Under the pieces are notes generated by a model that made no database searches, had not been told where the DNA came from, and was given only the letters and a program-made list of their open reading frames with translations. The position numbers and the translations under genes were made by a program. A stretch of 64,000 bases of DNA from Echinometra lucunter (taxonomy: Eukaryota > Echinodermata > Echinoidea > Camarodonta > Echinometridae), in assembly GCA_029962745.1 (NCBI GenBank), contig CM057170.1:20931922-20995921 (forward strand), given 5' to 3'. This document shows, piece after piece, positions 13,292 to 29,234 of this stretch (positions are counted from its first letter, which is position 1; every line of letters starts with the position of its first letter).

Positions 13292-16200
13292 CTGTAATGT
13301 TGAAGGTTGACCATGGTGGAGTTTATGGAAAAAAATGAGCAGGGGAAAAAAAAGATATGGGAGTGAATAGCATCACAATGGAATTTGAAGTTAAAATCAA
13401 GAGTAAATATCATATGACATGAAGATTGAGTATAACATTCCTGGACCTTGCTGCCAAGAGGCTGTAAATAATGCATGAGGTTACAAAGTGCAGTATGATC
13501 ATATGATGGTCATTTCTGTAATGAAATGTGGCAACTGAATGTGAAATGACATTTTTAAAAAATACCCTGAATGTTATAATGTGTGCAAATGCTTTAAAAT
13601 AAAGATACAAATGCATTACACAACATAATCATAAAAGTTTAATTTACGTAATACATCTACATGTACATGTATATGATACATCATTCCCCATTTAAAAAAT
13701 GCATCATTCTTACCTCTTTACAAACCAATGTAACAAACAAAATTTGACAGAAAGAGTAAGACTATTTAGACATTCAATAATAGTGTACTGGGTAACATTA
13801 CTTATTTCAAATTTTACAGCATAATACAATCGATTGTCATTAAATGAAATATCATAAATTACAATTGTCATACATTGTACATACACTCCACTTCTTCATT
13901 AAAAACATAGTGTAATGTTCATTAAAAATAATGAACAAACCATTAACATTGATATAAAGAAATACAATATTTCAGTCTTGTTACAGATCAAAATTACACT
14001 GAAATTACCGAATTACAATAAATTTCAAACAAGTAAATGATTCATGTACATGTACATGTATACTAATTTACAGAGTTGCTGGAAAAGCAAAATACATTAT
14101 GATAAACTACATACTTTCCTTTTCACTTTTGAACAAATTCATTCATTGTACTGATTCCGTAACAGTGAAAGAAATGAAAAAAAAAAAATATAAACACCAA
14201 AGTAAGAACAGTAATGAATATGTTACTGTTAATTCAATGGAAACATAAGAATGAAACTCATCAGCTTCACCTATCAAGATGTAAAACCTTTAAAAAGGGA
14301 AAAATATAAACCTGAACAATATAAAAATCAAATTCTTCTGAACAAAATCATGAGTGAATATAACCAACACCATAATTAGAAAAGTCATACAACCCCAAAA
14401 GTAGTATATTTATTGATCAAGAATAAATATATGGTGAATATAAGAAAGTGAAACAGTTATCTGAAATCCTGAGAGTACACAGATGAATGAATATAAACAA
14501 GTTTTGTGAAACCTGCTGCATAACAATTACATGTATCACTGTGAAGGTCATCTTCTGACATAGAAACCAGTGCATTATGTAATATACATTTCATGTAAAT
14601 TATTTTGATGAATATATAGTGAAACATAGCAAAGGCAGAACTAAAGCTTAAGCAGATACCAGTATGCAAAATACATACAATGTATGTGAAATTAAGTCCA
14701 TGCAAAGCATCATGCATTTTAAGTGCTTCCGGCAAAGTATGCATTCAATGTACGTGTATTATGTGCAAGTAGCAAACAATGCAAAATGCAATCTTAATGC
14801 ATGTTGTACATAAAAAAAGCATGCTCATCGCTACTTCTGTGCTGGTCTGCTTCAAGGGCTATGAGTTGTACATGACTTATGAATTTCTACTTCTTTAGTT
14901 GTAATGGGTGATGAGACAACTTATCCTGCCAAGTTCGAGATGATTTCATTTTCATTCAGTACATTTCCATTGCATAAAAATGCCCCCCGCCTTGAGTATT
15001 GATCTGTCCTTCCAATACCATTCAATACAATATACCTCTCTGGGGGTATGTACCCAATAATGTACAGGATAAAAAGAAAAGGCAGTATTTGACTGTGTAA
15101 AAAATCATTTTAATAACTCAACACCCTGAAGCAGACAAAGCATGCATAAATGCAATCCTCGCTAAAACATTACATTATCAAGCTCAGCTTTTGCACTGGT
15201 TTATCTGACACCATCCCTTTTTACATTCGAATGCCAATGGAGCTGTTCACACTCCCTGAATTAGACCATCATTAGCACTGTTAGCAAGTTTTATTTTTGA
15301 GCTCATTCAAGTAGTATGACTATTCACCATTTCGCATTCATCAGCACTTACTTGGCCTCCCCTTCGTGCGGTCTACAACTTCAACAAAAGAGCATTTACA
15401 TAAATATGATGTTCTATGATATGAACAGGTTAATGTGAACCGGTCAGGGCATAACGAATCAGTGTAAACAGGGCATGGATTGTAAACCAATGCAGATGAA
15501 AGCTGAAACTCTATCTTCTAGCTAGGCAATGGTGTAACAAAAAATGAAAAAATAACGGAATGGTGTCAAAGCAACTTGTCTTGGTACTTACTTGGTTGTG
15601 TCAAGTATATAGCAGATTAGGGAACCCATACTAAGGTTAAAATGAACGACCAGCTGACGTAATCAAAGGGGAAAAGGGGATAAAAATAAATCAGGTTAAG
15701 CAACATAAAAATACTAACAGATGTAAATATCCAAGGTATAATGATTAAATAAACATGCATGACATAGATATGAACTTTCATATTGACATCACAAATATAA
15801 TTTTTACATTTTATGACTCAAGTTCAAAAAGGATGAAATCTTAGTACACTAATACACAGTGCACCATCAGTCCCAACAACATGTACAGTAGATGTTCAAA
15901 CTGCAAAAAACACAACATTTTTACAAATCAAATCATCACATATGTACAATTTATAAATTGCAACAAATTAAAAACAATTCTAATAGTATGTTCAAAGTGT
16001 TAAATAAACACACTACTTTTACATATCCAATCTGCATGAATGCAAGTGTACCAGTCTATGTCATAACACAGACTACTATAAAAATGGAAATTTTCGCTTG
16101 AGTAATTCTTCGCGCTCGGCCGAGTTAAACACAATCGCGCAATTTTTGAAATTTTCCAGGACAGATAGGACAACTGTATTGATATGCACAATGTACAAAA

Positions 16201-19200
16201 TATTTTGCAGGGTTTTATTTTTCACAAGTGTCGGGCTGCGCGAAAATTCGCAAAAATTTCCACACCGCGAAATATTCCACATTTACAGTACATGTTAAAA
16301 TTGACAACATGGTATTCTACATATGCATGCTTTTTATTACATTTACATGTTATGAAAATATATCTACAGGTACAAAATATGTTTGATCTATATTTGATAA
16401 AGTATTTTCTCTTCACATTTAAAAGAAAAACATGTTCTATTCAGATATGCTTCAGTATGATTGGCTGCAGGGTTTTAGCTAACTATTAGGGAGCTTTTGA
16501 AACACAACGCAGACATTAATTTTGCGTGTCGTGTGCAAAATTTTGTACTGCGCATATGCTCAAATCCCCAAAACTCCACGTCCTGCTGAAATTGAGAACG
16601 TTTCTCAGCCAAAAACATTCGTTATCGATGTTGGACGCAGCAGGGTAACCAGCAACCAGCCTACAGTGTATCATCAGCGCAGCCATCATAGATCTTGCCT
16701 GGCGCGTGCCTAACCTGGCCATTACCTGGGAAAAAATGCTTTCCATTGTGACGTCATACATCCGCGTATCACCAGAAGAGCGAAAGCTCCAAAACACTGT
16801 ATGACGCGGATGTATCTCTTTTTGCTGCTGTGTCCCAAAGGGACGTCCGTGTCGTGTTTACGAAAGCTCCCTATTATCTCACACAGTGCTACAACATGCA
16901 ATGATGGTGATTAACATACGTGTGCGAATGGATTCATACGCGTATGAAATTCAGCAGTGCTCTGCAGTGCTTGGGTTAAAACTACAAGTCCTATATCCAT
17001 ATGAAAAAGAAAGAAAAAATAATAATTTTCATGCCTACATGTACATAAACTTGTCTACCAAGACTAAAAATGTTATAACTCAGATACATGTACATGTACA
17101 TTGTACATACAAGCACTATTCTCTTCTGATTTTCATCAGACTGTGTGAATGATGACCAATTACAAACTCAACTTTAGTAGAATGTATCATTTGAGATTCA
17201 TTTTCATTAAAGTGTACCAATCACCTAAAGATATATCGTCTGTTTGGAGCCAGAAGGGCATTAAGTCTGTATAACGCCCTTCTGGCCCTAGCAGACGATA
17301 CATGTATGTATTTCGCTTTGTGTGTTAGGGGTTTCATGTCACATTAACTACATTGTACATTCAAATATGAGCTTCAAATACTACTACATAAAGATATTGC
17401 AATTTCAAATACCACTTTCAATAACCATGAAACCGACTTATGCGTAGACTAGGCAATAGGGAGCTTCAGATACGCGATGCAAGTCCCATGACGCGAAATC
17501 TTCCTGGGTTGACTTACGTTCTCCTCTTTCCTCGCATCGTGTTGCAAAGAGGCTTTAGATTTGGGGAAGATGCAGTTCATCAACAAAGCGCGCATGCTCA
17601 AATGTGAACCTGATGTGAACCATTGTTACGTCATAAAAAAGGGTCAAAAAAGGTTCGCGTCGCGAATTGGAGAGGACAGTAAACTGGCCCCAGAACCGTC
17701 ATGAAAAATAGGACGACGCAGGATGGACTGGAAACAGCTGTCTCGCGCATGCGCATTAACACCATTTTTGCCAAGATTCCGCGTCATGGGACTCGCGTCA
17801 CGTATCTAAAGCTCCCTATTGTACACACATGCGCACCCATTAATAGGAGCATTAACAGGATTCAACAGCCATTCAACTCTGTGTGTTTTGGCCTTATGTT
17901 ATCCTTTATTTTCTCCAAAGTCCTACACTATCAAAAAGGTGGGGGTTTTTTTGTTTTGTTTTGTTGTGTTTTGTTTTGTGGATAATTGTATACTAGCTCT
18001 TTATGAATTTATATTTTCAGATGACTGGTACAGTTTTATAATAGGTGGGGGCTGAGAGAACTTTTTAATAAGTTTTCTACCCCATATCTTGGGACAAACA
18101 ATGGTGCAAACAACTTGACATGTGTTAACCCATTCGTGACAGGAATTATTTAAAGCCTAATTTGATCAGCTTTTATTCTTCAAATTGACCACACCAACTT
18201 TTTTTATTTTATTGCTACATTTTTCTTATAAAACATATATCTGAAATAAAAATAAATTGACAAAAAGTATGATAAGGAGAAAAGAGTGATTTTAAACTTT
18301 CTATCACATTGCCAATTTAAGGATTTTAATGCTTATTTTCCTTTTAAAAATTTTCAGCATCAAACAACATATACTGACACAACCAAAATGGGCATAGTTT
18401 GTGTAGAATTTTTTGCTCTTTCTGCTCATGTATTTAGTATGATTTTTAGAGCTTTGCATCAAAAGTTATTAGGCCAAACAACAAAATGTGGACCTCTGTC
18501 ACGAATGTTTTGTTTTGTGAAACAACCATGAAACAACAAATCTGACATTTTCTTTTCCTTTTCATTAAATATACAATAAAATCAATAAAAACATATATTC
18601 ATAAACTGAGACAATTAAACAATTCAGAGTAATTAAAATCATCAACAATGTATCATGAATATTACATACTTAAGTTCAGTCGAAGTATATAGAATGAAAT
18701 AGCAGAACTTTAAAGAAAGCCTGTGGTGATTTTGTCAAGCAAAGTTCACCTTTACATGTACAGTGTAAATAAATTTTCAATGTATGCATTCCATCACATA
18801 AGATAGTATCTGCAAGTATTCCCACTAAAGGATTGTTTTTCAGTCTGTAAGTAATCATATTTCCATTTGTATAAAGTTTCCTCTTTTTTTTTCTTTTTTC
18901 TTTTTAAATAAAAGAGGTTCATGCTAAACTGAGCAACAGCCGGAAACAAGACTTCATATTCTGGCTACCATTCAGGCAAAACAGCTGGGGTTTAACACAA
19001 AAGGAACACCTCAGAAATCGATGATTCCATCAGGAAAATAGAACTTTAATGACTGATTCATCCAACTAATATTGTCACATTTATCAAAAGTTGTTACTTC
19101 TCAGAAAAAAAAATGGAGCACATACAGTACATCACTGTAAATACACAACATTGACTAAATATACATGTACCTTTACACATTTTAATTTTATCAAAGCATA

Positions 19201-20401
19201 TACCCAGTATATTCTTGGAAATGTCTACTCATGTCATCAAAATCTTAATTTTTTACATTCACATCATAAACTGCATATTTTCTTCAGAAATGAATATAGA
19301 ATAATGGATTTACATTGATAAATGAATTTACATAAATAAATTTACTGTAACATGTTTGTGTCATGAACATTTATCTAATTTAACCCATAGAGGTACAGCG
19401 TCTCCTTTAGGAGACACTTTTGCAGTATCCGTTGGTCCAGAATGCTTGGCATTACATATTATACATGAACAGAAAGAGAAAAATTCACTGAAAAATTTGA
19501 GTCCATTCCCAATGCTGTATGATGTGGCATTCTTGAATTACAGCAGCTTAATTGTAACTAATCATTAAACTCTTTAAATTGGCAATACAGTGAATAATAC
19601 CTAATCACTATTTCCATGTTCAAATTGGCATTTTCTGATTAAATTTTAGAATCAAAATTCATTTTGGTTCTTGTTATATCCATATTTATTTTTTTCAAAC
19701 TATGTAAGAGTGGAAAATTATAATTGTTGTTGCCAATTTGAGGATTGCAGATGATTAATTTAGACCTCAAGAAAGCTCTGTACTGCTATGGGTTAAACAA
19801 AAGAATCAAGGAGAGTACTGAGGTTATTCTCAACAGTATCTACATTACATGTACATATCGCATGAGACTTTACACAACGTACTGAAGTGTATCAATCACC
19901 CAAAGTCATAATGCTCTGTATGTTATGGATGCAATATGTCACCATACTATACTAATTAATATGAGCCTTGAATATTTCTTCTATAAAGAGATATTACAAG
20001 TTCAAATATACTCTTTAATTTAAAAAAAAAATTATAATTCAAAATCATTATGAATCTGCATTGCATGTTTTAATAGTTCAAAGAAAAAAAAAAAGAAGCA
20101 ATTTGTATACAGCTAGTACACATATAATATAAACCCCCTAAACTTTATTGGCCATTGCAGGGGTACGTACAAGCTAAACTTTATCGGCCATTGTAGGGTC
20201 ACGTGCAAGCTACATGCAGTACACGATCAAGTGCTGGCATGAACTAGGGCATTTACAAAATCAAACAGCCATTCAAATCTGTGAACACCATCATTTTGTC
20301 TTATGCTGCCCTTTATTTTCTTAAAACTTCTTAACCATTGACCCCTGAAATATCAGGTACAATTTTTTGGTTTGGTTTGATTTGTTTGTTTGGGTTTTTT
20401 T

Positions 20402-20432
<31 letters not shown>

Positions 20433-23400
20433 TTTTAGGGGGGAGGGGGGTTATTTCGTACGTACTAGCCGTACACAAATTACTTTCAAGTGACGGTACA
20501 CTTTGAAAATACAGTTGCAGATTCAAAATCATATTACATGTACACCAATTGAAAATACAGTTACCTTTATTTATTACATAAGTTTCAGCCCATATGTTAG
20601 CCAACTCTAATTTTGATAGCAGAATTGTATATACCATTTATATTGATAATGTAAATAAATCAATTAACACAAGCAATTTTATTATGTCAGCTGTATATAG
20701 AATTTCATTACTTATTGTATTTACTTTCAGTAGATACAATGTATTACCCCTGTATGTATCTATAGAAATGCCTGTACCATATCACCCGCAATGTAAATAT
20801 TTATCTGATGCCTGGACAGTTGTTTTGAATTATGTGTTTAATATTTTTATATTGTATTCACAATGACCTTCCATGCATTGAATTCATACATGAACAGTTT
20901 GGCAAAATGTGTGTGTGTGTGTACATTGCAAAGTTTGCTCTAATTGCAAATTATATAAACATGTATGACAGTGACATGCAGAAAATGAATTCAGCTTTAG
21001 GCATATTCAAGCAACGTTCATCTTATCTGAATGACTGAATGCATCATATGGTGTTTTTGTGATTTGTGTACATGAGCATGCATGGGTGGGAATATGTGGA
21101 ACATCATGCGGCTAATATAGTACATGTAGTTTCTTAATACCATGAATTTTACTTTTTAGAATAAGAATGTTCAGTTATTTACTATATAAATGCTAATTAA
21201 CCTCACTAAAATATATTTCATATGCCTATGTAAGAAGCAAAAATATTATATAAAAAGCATACATGTATAATACAAATATAACTTGAGATACAGTAAAAGT
21301 CGTATTGGAGGAACGTTCTTCTTACAAGAGATTTATATGAAAAAGTTGTCATGAGTGGATCAAATATGTCTGTAATATGGCAGTATCAGGATTTTCTGAT
21401 AAAAAAAAAGGTTCTGTTCATTGTATTTTCTAATTCATGATTTCAGTTGTATCTACCTTTATTCATCTCCTGTCCTTCAGATGTGTAATGAGTTAAATCA
21501 TCAAATTGAATTTCAATTTATTACGATTGGCCTCCAACCCATCCTAAATCAGACACAATAAAGCAAAGCCATCGAGGACAACATAGCATACATGTAGCAT
21601 CCATTACAGGTAAAGCAATTTGGGATGTGCTACTGTGATAAAGACGCAGAGAGGGAGAGAGAGGAAGAGGAAAGAGGACACGATAAAAAAAAGGGGGTAG
21701 ATAGAGATCGGAGGAGAGCAAGATAGAAAAGGAAAGGAGAAAAAGGGGGAAAAAGATGGAAGAGAAATACATGTAGGAAGAGAGAGAGAGAGAAAGAGAG
21801 AAAGGAGCAAGAAAACACAATAAAACACACAAGGGTAGATAGAGATAGAAGGGAGAGTAAGAAAAGAAGAGGAGGAAACAAGGGGGAAATAGATGGAAGA
21901 GAAATGGAAAGAGAGAGAAGAGGAAGTGGTGAGAGGACACAACATAACACACAAGGGATGGATAGAGATTGCAGAAGGGAGAACAAGATGGAAAAGAAAG
22001 GGAGAAAGGGAAAAATAGATGGAAGAGAAATAGGAAGAGAGAGAAAAAGAGAGAAGGGGCAAAAGGACACAACAAAACACACAAGGGGTAGATAGAGATG
22101 GAGAAGAAGGGAGACCAAGATGGAAAAAGAAAAAGGAGAAAAAATGGGGAAAGGATGGGAAGATCGAGAGCGGGCAAGAGGAGAGGGGGAGAGATACATT
22201 ATGGAGATGAGAGAGGGTCAAGAGGTAGGACGGACTGACAGAGAAGACGTTCAACACATACAGCACTATATGGTTTAAGCTTTTATTTTTAGACTTGGTC
22301 TTTGAGAAGGAACAAATAGCCTATTTATAATGATACTGAGAAACTGAAATGAGGCAGAAATAATTCAAGAATATTTTCAAAATCATTGAAATATTTGAAT
22401 GTTTTGAAAACACATTTTCATTATGTCCACTTATGCTTTTTTCACTTATTACACTTGCAAAGTCTGCTGTATTTTCAAATGTAACAGTTCTGGTATGCCC
22501 TCAAAAACTCTTCATCAGATTTGATTCCTTTTAGATGCTAAATAAAAAGATACTGATAGTGGCAAAATTTAGATGCTGTGAAGCTTCTTTTCTCTCTCTC
22601 TCCTCAAGTGGAATATCAAACAAATGGAAGGTAAAATGATTTAATAAATCTCTGGGCCAGTGATGTATATTTAAACCTCCAACAATTTTGATGTACATTA
22701 GACAGTGCCTGCATATATGTGCAAAACCCACGAGGGTTCTGTACATGCGACAAGCATACTGTAAACGTGGAATATTACGCCGTGTGGGAATTTTCGCATA
22801 TTTTGCGCGGTACAACACTTGTGTGAAAATAAAACCCCACAAAATATTTTGTTTATTTTGCACGTGAATACAATTGTCGCATTAAAAATGTGCGCTTGTG
22901 CTTAACTTGGCTGAGTGTGAAAAATTGATTGCGTGAAATATCCACTTTTACGGTAACAAAGTGATGCAATCATTGTGCAGGGAGCCATCAGGGTTGACGG
23001 GTCCAAGCGTAACTACATGTAGTGCATAGTGTCGCCTCTATATTGCATTCCTGTAATAATAATAATGATTAAATAAATCTATATAGCGCAGTTACTATAT
23101 AAATATACTCTTCTGTGCTGTGATGTAACAGAGCTCCCAACAATGCTACTGCTTACACATGTATACAATAAAATAAAAAAAATTAATTCCTTTCTGACAT
23201 CTACACTAAAATCCAGCAGAAATTATGAATGGATTAACACATGAGCTCATACATCTATCTTTTCATGCAAGGAGGACAATGTGAGACTTCGTAATGTGAA
23301 TTCCAAGCCAATTTCCTTTTAGCTACCAAAACTGTACATGAGCTTTAAGAGGAAACTATCCAAAACCTGTTAAACTTCTTCTTCAACCTTTTGCTCCCGA

Positions 23401-26400
23401 CTCGAAAAAGGGCTACACAACATAATACTTTTCCTTTTAGCATCAAACGGCAATAAAAAGAAACAAGCTTCTTGCTATTACTTGGGGATATCTCCACTGT
23501 GTTTACACCACTGTGGAGCTTGAGTGCCTCCACAGCATTGCTTTCTCCGTAATTATTCACCTACTCCGATTACATCTTGCTTGTATCTGCTCCATGTCCC
23601 TCCACCCTTTTACCACATTAGATTGTATGTACTCTCTGCGGCTTTTTATTGATCTACTTCCAGCGTTACTGCGAGTCGTGCCGTTCGCTCGCCGAAAATG
23701 AATTCAATAAGGTCAGATCCGACATCGCAGCCCAAATTGTACTTTCCTTATTCATCCCGGGAGAGGGATTATATGCATCATGCTTTTTGTTATTTTTTTT
23801 GGTGGAGAGGAGGGAAAGGGCAAGAGAAATGTTCTTGTGATCCTAATTGTATTTTGTATTCCTTTCAACACTGCAGCACTGTTCAATCTTTATCACCGTT
23901 GAACTTCTGGGGAGTGTTTCATGAAGAGTTTTGTCGGTGATTTTCACTGACTAATTTGCTTTCAGCCAATCAGATGCGAGGATTTTCAGTAGCTCATAAC
24001 ATTTGTTGGTGATTTTCACCGACAAAAGTCTTCATGAAACGCTCCCCTGGTGGATATGAAGGAAACTGGGGGGATATTACTGAATAACAAATTACAATTC
24101 CTTTCAAACATCTGTTAGCACTCATTTATACACCTATCAAAAAGAGCTTCAGTCATTACCTATTCATATACTAATATTTCAACTTTTTATGGAAAAGGTA
24201 CAGGAGTTATGAATATTAGGGATTCAAAAGCAATTTCACAGTATCATCATAATTATACCCCCCCCCCTCTTTAAAATCTTACCTTTCCATTTCATTTTTG
24301 CTTAGATGTTGTTTTTTAAATGAAAGTTATATATAAGACATTCTTTTCAAGTTTCTTTTTTTCAAGTGCCACCAGTATTTCATTAATGAAATGCACTATA
24401 AACATCAGAGAATTATACTACTTATATATTTCAAGTCTTAATTTAGAGCAATATTGCCTCAGACTATTAATTCATTGTGTATGGCATCTGGGTCTTAATG
24501 AAGGGAATTCACACAAATTAAAATACTTAAGTGAATCGCTTTAAAGTGCAGCAGTGTCAATACTGATTTATAAAATTTGCCTTTCAGCATGTTTGTGCAG
24601 TTACATGTACATGTGTATTGGACACTTTAAAGCCACTCTATAATAAAAGGATATTGCTACTCATTATTCTATTCAGTATCATTATTTTCTAAATGTCATT
24701 ATGAGTATCATTATTATCAATGTCATTTCAATTTTTTTCTCCAGTGGTTGGATAAGGCATTATAGACACTTTCTTTCATCATCAATGTTACATGTATCTC
24801 TTTAATGTACATGTACATGTAGTGTCTCATGGCTATACATAATACTACTAATAATAATATGAACACTTTAATATAATGCACCGGTATCCATCATGAGTAG
24901 ATGCTCATGGTGCAGTGATAAGGAGATAGAAACAGACATAAATAAGAGAAACAAGATAATTACATGTATGAAAAAGCTTGTCAAAATAACCAGGTTTTTA
25001 GTGATGTCTTGAAGTTACTGAGAGAGGATAGATTATGAATATCTAGTGGGAGCTCATTCCAAAGGAATGGTCCGGCATATTGAAATGATCGATCACCCCA
25101 AGAATTATGAGTTTGTGATATGGCATATAGGACACTCATCAAAGATGTTTGCATACAAAAGAAGACCTTGTTCAATTAGAACTGTAAGATGGAAGTATTG
25201 TACATGTACAGTCGGTTATAAAATGAGACGATTGTGAGGTGAGTGCTAGTTAATACTAAATGTCATTAACTCTGTTATCTCTAGCCGTTCTGTTATGAAA
25301 AAGATACCGTTAGGCCTTCGTGGACAATCTAAGGACAGGAAATACACAAAGTACCTGTAGTGACGTGCAGTACTGGTATAACCAATAATATTCTTTCCAA
25401 CATGTGTATCGCATAACATTTTTCCCTGTCTATTTCTGTCTCCTTTTTGTCCATCTAGAAACATAATTTGTTTTCATATGAATAAGCATCTTCTCATTCT
25501 CTCTCTCTCTCTTTCTCAAATACATGCATGGATTTTTACGTTTCAACTTGATCAGATAATGTCACTGTATATTAATGAGCATACACATGCATGTATATAG
25601 TTGTAAATGTAAATATATGTACATGTACATGCAGGGTTCTCATTAGAAAAAAAATCCACCTACGGTTCCCCCCTCTGCGCAAAGCACTAAAGTTTCGGAA
25701 GTGTTACGGAATAGCACCTAAAGTTACATGTAGGGGTGGGCAGCCATATATGCTATAGCAAAAGGATGATAAATACTTCTTGGTGAGCTGGAGATGTAAT
25801 GGCATAATAGCAAAAATACATTGCCAAAAAGCAAAAGAATCTGTGGCATTTATCATTAATGTTAGGAATATATACTTCAATATTTTTTTACCCTTGTTGC
25901 CACACATGGTGCAGCAATTTCACGCATGGTTCTTCCTTGTTTGAAATCCTGTTCGCATGGTATTGGAACCATGTGTGTTATGTACTGCAGAGAACCATGT
26001 GTACATGTACACCGTTTAGGTTTGTTTGTTTTTTTGTTTGTTTTTTGTTGTTGTTTTCATCTGTAAAAGTTTGTTTTCCAAGAAAATCACAGCAATTAAG
26101 CTATCACAGTAAAGACCAATTAAGGACAATTATCATTTTATAACAGACCCTAAATTGGATATATAGTGACAGTTCTGTGACATGTGCAGCCTACTTTATG
26201 CTTGGATACAGTGCATATACATGTACATGTAAATGAATTGCATAACTGTTCACTATTTGTTTTTGACAAACACTGTTTCCACTCCAGTTAAACTGGCTTC
26301 CCCCAGAGTTTTTTGTGCCTTCTTGTGGACATTGTATTGATACATACTGTAGACAACTGGACATTGTACTAATAGGTACTATGGCATTGTGTGATGGAGG

Positions 26401-26562
26401 GGGGGGGGGGGGCTTTGTTATAGTAGAATAGAGGAAAGAAACCTTGTGAATGGATTTGTTACAGAGTATGAACTATAATACAGAATGGGGTAATGCAGCA
26501 TGAAGAAGATTAAAGGAGTGCATTTTCAGCTAATGTGAAAGTTTGAGATTTTTTTATTTTTT

Positions 26563-26593
<31 letters not shown>

Positions 26594-29203
26594 GGGGAAG
26601 GGGGGGGGGGGCAATGTACCAACCCTCAACTAGTGTCTGGCCAACATTAGGAAACATGTGTACACCCGATCCCTGAATAGGCCTTGTGAACTTCATTAAT
26701 AAATGAACATTGTAAAGCATATATGCAACTTACATGTACATGTAATAACCAGTTTCAATATTTAAGTCAAATATTACATGTACTCTTTCTTTCCATAACA
26801 TTTTACTTGTACATGTAGTTATTGAAAGTTTACACTTAGAGCAGGCTATATGTATATGTAAATGTATGTAATGTATGTACTGTGCAATATCTTAAAGGTA
26901 ACTTGTCCCTTTTGCAAAATCGACGAAAATCCATACAACTTGGCATGAGTTTAGGATATGCCCTTCTGATACTGTTCATTTGATCTTACATTGCTTAAGT
27001 TATTAACGTAAAATGAAAATCTGGCTACCAACCTTGAATAAGCAAGCCGGATCAGCTCACCGGCAGTAGCGCAGCCAGCTGTATATAGCTAGCTAGCTCA
27101 GCGGAACGCAGCTCGCTGCCACGACACGTACCGTACATAATATAGCGGCGCTGTAACGTGAATCCTATGTGCCCTATCTCTAATCTTCAGATCTTTTTTT
27201 CGTGGTACGAAAAAAGAAAGCTCTGATGAATTACTGAAGATTATTTCCTTAAAAACCGAATTTCACGCTTTGTCAATTTCAGGGATAGGTTATATAGCCT
27301 TTTCTCTCTCAAATGATGACAGAGTCAGGAAACTTTCAGAATTGGGTCTGCAAAAGGGACGGGCTGTCTTAATAAAGTCCTGCAATATAATTATGAAGAG
27401 TTTAATTGCAAATACCGATAAAGGCTATCTTTTATATCTTTAAAGTAACACCCCCTTTGTATAAAACCAATAATAATAATACCTTCTGTTTGACACCTCA
27501 CTCATTGTATGTCAGAGAAAATGCTTGGAATTTGATACAAAATATCATAAATTTTTCATTTTCTTTATTTTAGTAACTTGAATTGCAAAAATCTAAAATT
27601 TAAAAAGGGTATTATGTTTTTAAAATCAAATCCTTCATATGCACAATATCATAAGACCATGATATTTCAGACAGGAACAAATGATTCACATTATAATGAA
27701 ATTTACACTGTACGACCATGCCAGGCATATACTTCAGGCCAAATACACACACAACTTTATTCTCTGTAGTGGAATTGATTATCTGTAATTTCATTTCAAT
27801 GAAATGTTATTGCAGGTGACAAATTGGGTAAGCACTTGGACATCTGGAAAGAGTCCCGTGCAGCTTACCGAAGATATTGACTCACAAAAACCTTGTCATA
27901 CTATGGGTTGATAATGAGAATGAGGCGTTGTGAATGGATTTACACTGTACTGTGTTGTATCTCAAGGTTAATTTTCAATCTTCAGTACTTTCCAATATGT
28001 TCTATGGAGGTGGACGGAATTGAAACACTGCGGAGTGCGGACCATCATATATCCTGCTACTGTTTAACCCATAGCAGCAAAGAGTTTTCCTAAAAGCTAA
28101 ATTAATCAGCTTTAGAAGTACAGCTCTCATTATGTTTTGTACAGGTGTACACAAAATTTCATATTTTCTCTATTATCTCTAAAGATGCTGCTTGTCTCTT
28201 TGTGAACTCACATGTTGTGTCAAATACACTTTCTCATGATATATCTTGAGCTAAGGAGACAAGCTCCACCTTGAGAGATACATATAATGGGAAAATGTGA
28301 AATTTTGTGTACAAAACATATGGAGAGTTGTCCTCTAAAATCCAAGGCTTTATGGGACTATCATTGAGGAGTTCAAAATAGAGCCTGTGATAGCAGACTA
28401 GCTACAAGTTCAGTAGTATGGCATTTTGTGTGTACATACTTTTGTTGGTCTATTTTATCAGTGCTTCATCGTCCTTATACAATGTACAGTCCAATACAAT
28501 GTACGTTTATGGGCGAGTGAACCAACTGCTTCTGACCAGTGAACTGATTTATTCTCGACCCATGAATTCCCATTGACTCAGCTTAAGTCAATGTAAGCTT
28601 CAAAACGTTCAGATTTAGAAGGCACTGACCTTAACAAAATGCTCATCAGGAATAGTCCTGACTCCTCGACCCATGAATTCCCACACTGTGCTGTCTAGTC
28701 AATAAAAAAAAAATTACCCTAGATACATACTATGTATTCTTCTTACCGTACTGATATTTAGTAAATACATGAAGTGTATGTACAATGTACATGTAAATAT
28801 GCGCTGTGATTGGGTAGATTTGATTCATATGACACGTGTAAATTTTTGTTATAGTGCATGATTTTTTATTTTTGCAAAGTGAATCTTGTGATAAATGCCT
28901 AAAATGTGGTACATGTTAGGGTCTACCTACTAATAACAAATAGTGCATGTTCTATTGATACACAATTACAGGACTATTACCGCGTTCACACAGTGACTCG
29001 GCTCAGGGGTTTGCTCTGTTGTATTTTAATGGGTTTTTTTTTTCCTCTGTTTAATTTTCGGGGGGGGGGGTGGCCTGGAATGGAGTATGTTTAAAAAATA
29101 AACACACCAAAATACAGGTAGTCTACATCACTGAAATGGAAGAAAAAAAATTCAAGACAATTTTGATGAGGCAATATATATGTATAAGTTGTACAATGTG
29201 CCT

Positions 29204-29234
<31 letters not shown>

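Noticed and set aside
16098..16489. Plus- and minus-strand small frames similar to ones at 22.5-22.9 kb
   Set aside because: The similarity is explained by two copies of one MITE, not by a protein family.
21521..22266. Three long Ser/Leu/Phe/Pro-rich minus-strand frames (about 190-220 codons)
   Set aside because: They follow a purine-rich minisatellite with a 125-138-bp period; all three frames stay open because of base composition.
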